Positions 57,527 to 64,000 of a stretch of DNA of 64,000 nucleotides are shown in pieces. Both the position numbers and the translations under genes were made by a program. The notes under the pieces were generated by a model. That model saw only the letters and a list, made by a program, of their open reading frames with translations. It made no database searches and was not told the DNA's origin. The stretch is taken from assembly GCA_002395065.1 (NCBI GenBank), contig DGVS01000008.1:1-64000 (forward strand), in the 5' to 3' direction. Each line of letters starts with the position of its first letter. Positions within the stretch are counted from its first letter, which is position 1. The DNA comes from Caryophanales bacterium UBA4278 (lineage in GTDB: Bacteria; Bacillota_I; Bacilli_A; RFN20; CAG-826).

Positions 57527-57814
57527 TTAGTCTTTGTCAACTGTGATTAAGTGACGTACAACGTTTTGATTGATCTTTGTTAAGCGTGCGAATTCGTCAA
57601 GAGCAGCTTTCTCGGCTGTTACTTTAATAACAACATAGTAGCCCTTAACCATATCGTTGATTGGATAAGCAAAGTTTCTCAATCCCCATTCATTAACTTT
57701 TGTGACTTTTGCACCGTTGCTAGTAAGAATGGCGTGAAGTTTCTCGATTTCGGCCTTGCGGCTTTCATCATCGAGACCATCTTTCACGATGTACATGATT
57801 TCGTACTTTTTCAT
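57527..57814 (-). CDS. rpsF: 30S ribosomal protein S6
   Basis: A 95-residue S6. The N-terminus KKYEIMYIVKDG and the WGLRNFAYPINDMVKGYYVVI segment near 52-72 are diagnostic. AAAGGGAGGTGCCTGT precedes ATG 57814. A longer frame up to 57886 is rejected, because the promoter -10 (57888-57893) would leave its ATG before the transcription start. The 67-base leader can fold into two hairpins. Confidence 0.97.
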   Translation of the reverse strand: MKKYEIMYIVKDGLDDESRKAEIEKLHAILTSNGAKVTKVNEWGLRNFAYPINDMVKGYYVVIKVTAEKAALDEFARLTKINQNVVRHLITVDKD

Positions 57815-57881
57815 ACAGGCACCTCCCTTTGGTCTATCTGGTTTGTATTCACTACAAACAGAGAGTAATGCGATTTCTCGC
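57815..57881 (-). promoter_or_regulatory. Structured leader of the rpsF-ssb-rpsR operon
   Basis: From the predicted start, the RNA begins GCGA-GAAA-UCGC, a 4-bp stem with a GNRA tetraloop. A second hairpin, TCTG-TTTGTA / TACAAA-C-CAGA, has a single bulged C. S6:S18 complexes bind rpsF leaders in Bacteria, but I do not see the CCG bulge described for that motif, so this role is uncertain. Confidence 0.45.
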
Positions 57882-57887
57882 TTCATT

Positions 57888-57916
57888 ATTATAAATGAAG
57901 AGATTTTCCTTGTATA
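57888..57916 (-). promoter_or_regulatory. rpsF operon promoter
   Basis: On the minus strand TATACA (57911-57916) and TATAAT (57888-57893) are 17 bp apart. Confidence 0.65.
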
Positions 57917-57949
57917 GAAAAAGATAAGATTTGTTAATTTTAGGTAAAG

Positions 57950-57970
57950 AAAAAGGGTAGCAAGCTACCC
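57950..57970 (-). terminator. Terminator after lysS
   Basis: On the minus strand GGGTAG pairs with CTACCC (loop CTTG), followed by a T-run. It also insulates lysS from the rpsF promoter. Confidence 0.85.
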
Positions 57971-57982
57971 AAATTCGTTTAA

Positions 57983-59473
57983 TTATTTACCCGAATCTCT
58001 CATACATGGGAAGAGAATAACTTCACGAATTGATTGTTGATTTGTCATTAACATGACAAGGCGGTCAATTCCGATTCCAATTCCACCAGTTGGTGGCATT
58101 CCGTATTCGAGAGCTTCGAGGAAGTCTTCATCCATTTCGGAAGCTTCTTCATCTCCAAGTTTTTTCGCTTCAAGTTGTTTCTCAAAACGTTCTTTTTGAT
58201 CAATTGGATCATTTAATTCGCTATAAGCATTTCCGTATTCGCAGCCACCAATAAATAGTTCAAATCGATCGGTGAAGAGCGGATTATCCTCACATTTTTT
58301 AGTGAGAGGAGAAACCTCAATTGGATAGCGGTACACGAAGGTTGGTTCTTGTAACAAATCATCACATTTTTGGTCAAAGAAAGCATTGATAATATGACCA
58401 ACTGTATTGAAGTGTTTTTCAAGTTTAACACCATGTTTTTTAGCGAGCTCAACAGCCTCTTCAAACGAGACTTTTTTATCGAAGTCTACACCAGTTGCTT
58501 CTTTAACAACTTCAACCATAGTTTTCCAACCGAATGGTTTACCCAAATCAAGGGTTTTTTCACCATAAGGAATTGTGGTTGATCCAACAACTTTTAAAGC
58601 GACTTCTCTGAATAAATTCTCCGCAAATTCTCGCATATCTTGAAGATTTCCATATGCTTGGTAAAGTTCAATCGTGGTAAATTCTGGATTGTGTTTTGTA
58701 TCCATCCCTTCATTGCGGAATAATCGCCCAATTTCATAGACTTTTTCCATGCCACCAACGATGCACTTTTTCAGGTTAATTTCTGTCGCAATTCTTAGAT
58801 AAAAATCTTTGTCTAAAGTATTGTGGTGAGTAATAAATGGACGAGCAGAAGCGCCGCCTAAAATTGGTGACAAAATACTTGTTTCAACTTCAACGAAACC
58901 AAGGCTATCACAGTAGTTTTGAATAGCACGAATTACTTTTGGTCGAGCAAGAGCAATTTTCATCGAATCATCATTCATAATTAAATCGACGTAACGATGA
59001 CGATAACGCTCTTCAACATCTGTTAAACCATGGAATTTTTCTGGAAGTGGTCGGAGTGATTTGGTGAGATGTGTGTATTTTTCAACACGAACAGTTAACT
59101 CTCCAGTTCTTGTTAACATTACACGACCATAAACACCAACAATGTCTCCAAGATCGGCCAATTTAAAAACTGTATAAGCTTCTTCACCGACAACATCGAT
59201 ACCAACATAGCATTGAATATTGCCGGTAACATCTTTGATGTTCATAAAAGAAGCTTTTCCCATTTTGCGTAATGCCATAATACGTCCAGCTAATGTGACG
59301 TAAATTGGATTTGCTTCTAATTGTTCGTTGTCTTTTCCGGCGGCTTTTTCGCGAACCGATTTAATACTGTCACTACGAACAAATTTCTTTCCGTAAGGGT
59401 CAACTCCGAGTTCTTTATATCGTGCTAATTTATCTCTTCTAGCACGTTCTTGATCTGTTAATTTTTCTTCCAT
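57983..59473 (-). CDS. lysS: Lysyl-tRNA synthetase (class II)
   Basis: A 496-residue class IIb synthetase. The OB-fold anticodon domain covers about 50-150. Motif 2 is FRNEGMDTKHNPEFTTIE near 258 and motif 3 GIGIGIDRLVML near 468. ATG 59473, preceded by GCGAGGTTTTCAAA, is the family start; the open frame runs back to 59512. A TATAGT lies about 17 bases upstream. The order tilS-ftsH-dusB-lysS is typical of Bacillota. Confidence 0.97.
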   Translation of the reverse strand: MEEKLTDQERARRDKLARYKELGVDPYGKKFVRSDSIKSVREKAAGKDNEQLEANPIYVTLAGRIMALRKMGKASFMNIKDVTGNIQCYVGIDVVGEEAYTVFKLADLGDIVGVYGRVMLTRTGELTVRVEKYTHLTKSLRPLPEKFHGLTDVEERYRHRYVDLIMNDDSMKIALARPKVIRAIQNYCDSLGFVEVETSILSPILGGASARPFITHHNTLDKDFYLRIATEINLKKCIVGGMEKVYEIGRLFRNEGMDTKHNPEFTTIELYQAYGNLQDMREFAENLFREVALKVVGSTTIPYGEKTLDLGKPFGWKTMVEVVKEATGVDFDKKVSFEEAVELAKKHGVKLEKHFNTVGHIINAFFDQKCDDLLQEPTFVYRYPIEVSPLTKKCEDNPLFTDRFELFIGGCEYGNAYSELNDPIDQKERFEKQLEAKKLGDEEASEMDEDFLEALEYGMPPTGGIGIGIDRLVMLMTNQQSIREVILFPCMRDSGK

Positions 59474-59528
59474 TTTGAAAACCTCGCTATGACTATACCA
59501 TAAAAGGACCATTGGAACAATGCGGAAT

Positions 59529-60494
59529 TTATCGATATTCGCTCAAGATGCGCATTAATGAGTCACGTGTTGTCAGTGTTTGAGCAAGTGCATTTTTAAT
59601 CTTTTTTGTGTTTGGATAACCATCAAAAAACTTTGTCGCAATACCTCTTAGTAACATCATCGCTTTGTATTCGCCTTTTTCTTCAATTAACATATCAGCA
59701 AACTCCAAAAGATATGCGATATTTTCTTCAATCGTGGCGTCGGGTAATTTTTCTTCAGTTTCAAAATAATGATTAATTTGTTCAACCAATCTCGGATGAC
59801 CAACCCCTCCACGAGCAATCATTACTGCTGTTGCTTTAGAAATATCAAGAAATTGCAGGGCATTTTCTAAGGTATAAATATCTCCTGAAATTATTAATGG
59901 AACACTCATTTTCGCCTGTAAATCCCTAATAATTTCATAATTTGCTTTTCCGGAATATCCTTGTTTTGCTGTTCTGGCATGAAGCCCAATAGCTTTAACT
60001 CCCGCTTTCTCTAAAGCGGCAATATTTTCCATAAAGTTTATCGATTTTTCATCCCAACCCAAACGGATTTTTGCCGTTACCGGAAGAGGAGAATAATCAC
60101 AAATTTTCTTCATAAATTCATAAAGCTTTTTTGGTTCTTTTAACAAGGCCGAACCAGCTCCGGTTTTAGTAACTTTTGGAACAGGGCATCCGAGGTTTAT
60201 ATCAATAAAATCAACATTTGAATTTTCTTTTAATACAACATCAATAGCTTTACAAATGTTCTCGGCGTTTCCACCGAATAATTGAATAGCGACTGGTTTT
60301 TCGTCTTCAGTGGTTTTTAAGTATTCAATCGTTTTATCGTTTCCATATATCAAACCACAATCAGAAACCATTTCAGTGACAGTCAAGCCGACACCGAACT
60401 TTTTCATAAAATTTCTGTACGCCAAAGAAGTAATCCCGGCCATAGGTGCCAGAACAACTTTTGATTTAATTTCAACGTTACCTATTTTCCACAT
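59529..60494 (-). CDS. dusB: tRNA-dihydrouridine synthase DusB
   Basis: A 321-residue FMN-dependent TIM-barrel enzyme that reduces uridines in tRNA. LAPMAGITSLAYR near 16 is the FMN-binding start, and DINLGCPVPKVTKTGAGSALL near 100-120 carries the catalytic Cys. RLGWD near 145 and ARGGVGHPRL near 230 follow. A hairpin (60497-60520) lies between ftsH and dusB, and the dusB ATG has no Shine-Dalgarno sequence. Confidence 0.95.
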   Translation of the reverse strand: MWKIGNVEIKSKVVLAPMAGITSLAYRNFMKKFGVGLTVTEMVSDCGLIYGNDKTIEYLKTTEDEKPVAIQLFGGNAENICKAIDVVLKENSNVDFIDINLGCPVPKVTKTGAGSALLKEPKKLYEFMKKICDYSPLPVTAKIRLGWDEKSINFMENIAALEKAGVKAIGLHARTAKQGYSGKANYEIIRDLQAKMSVPLIISGDIYTLENALQFLDISKATAVMIARGGVGHPRLVEQINHYFETEEKLPDATIEENIAYLLEFADMLIEEKGEYKAMMLLRGIATKFFDGYPNTKKIKNALAQTLTTRDSLMRILSEYR

Positions 60495-60496
60495 AA

Positions 60497-60520
60497 TGAA
60501 AAGGGAGATATCTCTCCCTT
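60497..60520 (-). terminator. Hairpin between ftsH and dusB
   Basis: On the minus strand AAGGGAGA pairs perfectly with TCTCCCTT (loop GATA), followed by four T, 6 bases before the dusB ATG. The T-run is short, so it may act as an attenuator or a translation switch. Confidence 0.6.
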
Positions 60521-60521
60521 A

Positions 60522-62558
60522 TTATTTTTCTTCAGGTTCCTTTACAGCTTTTGGCTCCGGTTCTTTTTTAACTTCGGCTATTGGCTCTTTAGCAACCTTT
60601 TCTTTTTTTGGTTCTTTCTTTTTCAAAGATCCTTCTTTTAGAAGAGAATCAATTTCTTCTGCGGTAATTGTTTCTTGTTCAAGAAGGGTTTCAGCTATCA
60701 AAATTACATCTTTTTTATTATTTTCAATAATCTCAAGAGCTTTCTTATGAGCAGAATCAATAATCTTACGAACTTCTGTATCAATTTCAAAAGCTACTTG
60801 TGTTGAGAAGTTACGTTGGGTAGATGTGTAATCTCTTCCAAGGAAGACTGAACCAGTATCATGTTCATATTGGATTGGTCCAAGCGAACTCATTCCATAC
60901 TCGGTGACCATCATACGAGCAATACGTGTTGCAACTTCAATATCGTTTGATGCACCTGTGGAAACATCTTTAAAGAAGATCTCTTCAGATGAGCGTCCAC
61001 CAAGATAACCAATAATACGAGCTTCTAACTCAGCCTTGCTAAGTAAAAATCTATCGTCTTCTGGTGTCATTAAAACATGTCCACCTGTACGACCACGCGG
61101 AATAATTGTGATCTTCTGAACTTTATCCGAATCCTTCAGTTTAAGACCGATAATCGCGTGTCCGGCTTCGTGATAAGCAATCTGCTTACGCTCTTTTTCA
61201 TTAAGTCCTTTTGAAGACTTGGCTGGTCCAGCGATACGGCGATCAATAGCCTCATCAATTTCTTTGATGCTAATCATCGGTTTATTGCCACGAACAGCAA
61301 GAATTGCTGCTTCGTTCATAATGTTTTCAATATCGGCACCACTAAATCCAACAGTTCTCTTAGCAAGAGCTTCAAAATCAACTTTTGGATCAATGAGTTT
61401 ATTACGAGAATGGACTTTGAAAATGGCTTCACGTCCTTTCTTATCTGGTAAATTAACGGTGATGGTTCTGTCAAAACGTCCCGCTCTTAATAGAGCTGGG
61501 TCAAGAACATCATCACGGTTTGTCGCAGCAATAACGATGATTCCAGAGTTGTCTTCAAAACCATCCATTTCAACTAAAAGTTGATTCAATGTTTGTTCAC
61601 GTTCGTCATTGCCTCCGCCTAAGCCTGCGCCACGTTGACGTCCAACAGCATCGATTTCATCGATGAAAACCAAACATGGAGCACACGATTTGGCCTTTCT
61701 AAACATATCTCTAACACGTCCAGCACCGACACCGACAAACATTTCGACAAAGTCGGAACCGGAAATTGAGAAGAATGGCACACCGGCTTCACCGGCAACC
61801 GCTTTTGCTAATAATGTTTTACCGGTACCAGGATTACCAACAAGAAGAATTCCTTTTGGAAGCTTGGCACCAAATTTAGTAAATTTCCCTGGTTCTTTTA
61901 GATATTCAACGATTTCCTGCATTTCTGCTTTTTCTTCGTCACATCCAGCAACGTCATCGAATCTTACTTTCGAATTCTCTACTTTTCTTGCACGAGAGCG
62001 TCCAAAATCCATGGCCTTGTTGTTTGCGCCATTAACAGAGGATGAAAGTCGAGAGAACAAGAAAATCGCAATTAAGACTGTAAAGACCAATGTAATAATT
62101 GTTGGTCCCCATGAATCCCAGAACGAAACGTTAAAAGCATATTCGTCTCTAAAATAAGATTTTGATTTCTCGTTTGGGTGATCTCTTTGGAATTTTTCAA
62201 CAGCTTTTTCAAGTTGTTCGCGAATCGTTGTTGGATCAATTGGTGTTTCACCATATTTATCAAATTCTGTATTAAAAGTCGCAGCATCACATGTAAATGT
62301 GAAAGTAATAGCATTATTGGATTCGTCATATCCAGTACCACTGACTTCATACATTGTTTCTTTGTTGTACACTTCAACAGTTTGAATGTTGTTTTTGTTG
62401 ATTTGTTCATAAAGGTTGTTGCGATTCGAATCCCAACGAGTGGTTTTTGTTCCAGTTAAGGCAACAATCATCCACACAAAAGCTCCAATTGCAACAAGAA
62501 TTAAGATGTATGGGATGATGCTTCCAATACCTCTTCTTTGACGTTTTTCTTGATCCAT
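60522..62558 (-). CDS. ftsH: ATP-dependent zinc metalloprotease FtsH
   Basis: A 678-residue membrane-bound AAA protease. Two membrane helices (near 15-38 and 150-172) flank an external domain. Walker A VGNPGTGKTLLAKA is near 250, Walker B CLVFIDEIDAVGR near 305, and the second region of homology ATNRDDVLDPALLRAGRFDR near 350-369. The zinc-binding HEAGH is near 468. The C-terminal tail is Lys/Glu/Pro-rich. AGAGGTGATACGT supports ATG 62558 over GTG 62567. It degrades damaged and regulatory membrane proteins. Confidence 0.97.
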   Translation of the reverse strand: MDQEKRQRRGIGSIIPYILILVAIGAFVWMIVALTGTKTTRWDSNRNNLYEQINKNNIQTVEVYNKETMYEVSGTGYDESNNAITFTFTCDAATFNTEFDKYGETPIDPTTIREQLEKAVEKFQRDHPNEKSKSYFRDEYAFNVSFWDSWGPTIITLVFTVLIAIFLFSRLSSSVNGANNKAMDFGRSRARKVENSKVRFDDVAGCDEEKAEMQEIVEYLKEPGKFTKFGAKLPKGILLVGNPGTGKTLLAKAVAGEAGVPFFSISGSDFVEMFVGVGAGRVRDMFRKAKSCAPCLVFIDEIDAVGRQRGAGLGGGNDEREQTLNQLLVEMDGFEDNSGIIVIAATNRDDVLDPALLRAGRFDRTITVNLPDKKGREAIFKVHSRNKLIDPKVDFEALAKRTVGFSGADIENIMNEAAILAVRGNKPMISIKEIDEAIDRRIAGPAKSSKGLNEKERKQIAYHEAGHAIIGLKLKDSDKVQKITIIPRGRTGGHVLMTPEDDRFLLSKAELEARIIGYLGGRSSEEIFFKDVSTGASNDIEVATRIARMMVTEYGMSSLGPIQYEHDTGSVFLGRDYTSTQRNFSTQVAFEIDTEVRKIIDSAHKKALEIIENNKKDVILIAETLLEQETITAEEIDSLLKEGSLKKKEPKKEKVAKEPIAEVKKEPEPKAVKEPEEK

Positions 62559-62604
62559 ACGTATCACCTCTTAATATTGAATAAATTCAAGTTCCGGTAC
62601 AAAA

Positions 62605-62632
62605 ATAGTACCAAAACTATTTGTTTTGTAAA
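62605..62632 (-). promoter_or_regulatory. ftsH promoter
   Basis: On the minus strand TTTACA (62627-62632) and TACTAT (62605-62610) are 16 bp apart. TGG before the -10 makes it an extended -10 promoter. The leader is about 40 bases. GGTAC and GTACC around the -10 form an inverted repeat. Confidence 0.6.
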
Positions 62633-62639
62633 TCTTTTT

Positions 62640-63854
62640 TTAAAATACAGGGTACTTGATTACAAGTTTTGATGAGTGATTATCTGTATATGTTTCCCTA
62701 TAACGAGGAATATATACGAGCTTACCATTCTTATTATAAAATCCCGGCCACCAGCCTCGTAAAAATGATGGCATTTTCCAGTCGATAAACAGACGTCTAA
62801 CGCTGCAGTTGTAGTTGGCAACGGTATACTTTTCTTGTCGCCCGACTGGTTTAATTGTTAAAGGAAAATCTGCAATCGACATATTTCTATCTTTGGTTTC
62901 AACTTCAAATTCAAAATCAATAAATTTAGATGAAAATTTTCCAGGATTTTTAATTACATATTCATACTTTTGAAACTGATCAAAATCAACCAATAAAACC
63001 TTTTCATACGCTTTCACTAAATGGATACTTCCTGAAATTTTTTGAGCAATATTTGCGTGATTGCTTTCGAAAGATTTTTTGTAGGATTTAATCGAATTGA
63101 CTGACAACTTTTTAAAAATATTTCTTCGTTGTAAATTATTTGAAATTTGTAAGATTAAAATTTCGTTATTTTCTTTCAAAAACTCCTGTAAATCCCAAAT
63201 ATTTTGCTGCAAATTTGCGCTATTTTTATTTGGTTGATTTTTATTAAGTTCAGCAATTTGCTTCCTTACTTTTGCTCTTTCTTCGCGATCCATTTTCTCA
63301 ACAATTTCGTGCCTATATTTATTGCGAGTATAAAGGTCGGTTAGGTTTGTCCAATCAATTGAATAAGGAACTTGATTCTTGATGTCATATTCTTCTAGTT
63401 CTTTCTTTGTAAAATTTAACAAAGGCCGAACAATTTTTACGCCAAATAATGTTGTTGTTTCTTCAATGCCAAAACTAGATACAAATGATTTCTTAGACTT
63501 TTGCATCAGATATGTTTCGATAAGGTCGTCCTCCTGGTGGGCAACAGCGACCGCATCGCATTCGTTTTGTTCTAGAACATCTTTGAAAAATTGATAACGA
63601 ACCTTACGTGCCCATTCTTGGAAATTCCCAACATGTTTGATGCTTGATGTATCTAAAACAAAACATGGCACATCATTTTTATGACAATACTCTTTTAAAG
63701 ACTGCTCTTCAAAATCAGATTCCTTTCGTTTGTGGTAATTTACATGTGCAACAACCACACAATATCCATCTTTTAACATCATATCTAAAAGAGCCATGGA
63801 ATCTGGTCCAAAGGAACACGCAACAACATATTTCTTCTTTTTATCTAAATTCAT
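62640..63854 (-). CDS. tilS: tRNA(Ile)-lysidine synthase
   Basis: A 404-residue PP-loop ATPase that converts C34 of the AUA-reading tRNA(Ile) to lysidine. The PP-loop reads SFGPDS (residues 14-19) where the family has SGGxDS. The Ile-tRNA recognition and catalytic segment AVAHQEDDLIETYLM is near 103-117, and VRPLLNFTKKELEEYDIKNQVPYSIDWTN near 138-166. The C-terminal TilS domain ends with the R-x-W pattern near 355. Its ATG overlaps the preceding stop (TAATG). The hpt gene commonly found between tilS and ftsH is missing. Confidence 0.92.
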   Translation of the reverse strand: MNLDKKKKYVVACSFGPDSMALLDMMLKDGYCVVVAHVNYHKRKESDFEEQSLKEYCHKNDVPCFVLDTSSIKHVGNFQEWARKVRYQFFKDVLEQNECDAVAVAHQEDDLIETYLMQKSKKSFVSSFGIEETTTLFGVKIVRPLLNFTKKELEEYDIKNQVPYSIDWTNLTDLYTRNKYRHEIVEKMDREERAKVRKQIAELNKNQPNKNSANLQQNIWDLQEFLKENNEILILQISNNLQRRNIFKKLSVNSIKSYKKSFESNHANIAQKISGSIHLVKAYEKVLLVDFDQFQKYEYVIKNPGKFSSKFIDFEFEVETKDRNMSIADFPLTIKPVGRQEKYTVANYNCSVRRLFIDWKMPSFLRGWWPGFYNKNGKLVYIPRYRETYTDNHSSKLVIKYPVF

Positions 63855-64000
63855 TACTCATTCACTTTCTTAGAAAACTTTTGATATAGTGTTCTAATCA
63901 CAACCACTATTGATTCTAAATCACGAATCCAATTGCCTTCTTTCTTTAGTCTGATCCTTAAAACTTTCTGCAAATATGTCACAACAATTTTATCCAAATA
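63854..64000 (-). CDS. 3' end of an unknown gene, cut by the window edge
   Basis: The last 48 codons of a gene whose start lies beyond the window. The visible part is basic and helical (YLQKVLRIRLKKEGNW, then a Val/Ile-rich helix, and an end KKVNE). Its TAA overlaps the tilS ATG. In Bacillota the gene before tilS is often divIC or an S1-domain gene. The visible residues do not identify it. Confidence 0.6.
   Translation of the reverse strand, partial: YLDKIVVTYLQKVLRIRLKKEGNWIRDLESIVVVIRTLYQKFSKKVNE

Noticed and set aside
57815..57886. In-frame N-terminal extension of rpsF (24 codons)
   Set aside because: The ATG lies one base after TATAAT and would precede the transcription start. S6 family proteins begin at 57814, where a strong Shine-Dalgarno sequence exists.
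60310..60750. Plus-strand frame of 146 codons opposite dusB and ftsH
   Set aside because: Crosses two genes in antisense. The serine/phenylalanine-rich translation comes from the Lys/Glu-rich ends of the real genes.
61663..62157. Long plus-strand frame (164 codons) opposite ftsH
   Set aside because: It is antisense to the AAA domain and owes its length to the codon pattern of ftsH. It shows no domain and no start signal.

Overview
The window reads as a chromosome segment of a low-GC, fermentative or anaerobic Bacillota lineage close to the Mollicutes-like Bacilli (RF39, Acholeplasma or Izemoplasma type). This placement rests on Bacilli gene neighbourhoods (gdpP-rplI-dnaB, rpsF-ssb-rpsR, tilS-ftsH-dusB-lysS), an oxygen-sensitive class III ribonucleotide reductase, a flavodiiron protein, many lipoproteins, and the absence of mobile elements or outer-membrane genes. 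TGA is a normal stop codon (pcrA, gatB and gatC end in it), so the Mycoplasma code does not apply. The lineage is an inference from gene content only.

Layout. 58-2229: enolase and a lipoprotein. 2272-4240: DJ-1 protein, RimK-like ATP-grasp enzyme and a DUF308-like membrane protein. 4352-9520: a heterodimeric ABC exporter with a trailing lipoprotein. 9567-14995: FolD, the class III RNR activase, an atypical thioredoxin reductase, NrdD with a fused thioredoxin-like domain, and a MazG-type pyrophosphatase. 15043-18667: phosphoglucomutase, a lysophospholipase-like hydrolase and GalE. 18664-26056: gatC-gatA-gatB, ligA and pcrA on the minus strand. 26123-28773: small envelope proteins of unknown role. 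28776-32749: asnS and the tsaE-tsaB-rimI-tsaD t6A block. 32805-37150: ferredoxin/flavodoxin reductase, a DUF402 phosphatase, a TPP-riboswitch-controlled thiamine transporter, and ung. 37203-45300: a polysaccharide cluster (three glycosyltransferases, flippase, TupA-like ATP-grasp, polymerase/ligase). 45313-47793: rlmH, tmRNA and two uncharacterised genes. 47790-52499: walJ-like gene, dnaB, rplI, gdpP. 52617-56721: flavorubredoxin, flavodoxin and two membrane glycosyltransferases. 56823-64000: rpsR-ssb-rpsF, lysS, dusB, ftsH, tilS and a partial gene.

The parts appear to cooperate in three ways. First, a low-potential electron circuit can be drawn: an NADPH-type ferredoxin/flavodoxin reductase (32805) and a flavodoxin (53939) could feed a thioredoxin reductase that lacks the NADPH motifs (11123) and the NrdG-type activase (10440), both serving NrdD, while the flavorubredoxin would remove oxygen. 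Second, PgcA and GalE could supply nucleotide sugars to the polysaccharide cluster. Third, replication, repair, translation and tRNA-modification genes form compact operons with 1-10 base overlaps.

The most unusual signal is in the promoters. About a dozen genes, mostly first genes of transcription units, have a near-consensus -10 hexamer ending 5-8 bases before the start codon and no Shine-Dalgarno sequence, which predicts leaderless mRNAs. Genes inside operons mostly do have Shine-Dalgarno sequences. I found no CRISPR array, insertion sequence, tRNA or rRNA gene.
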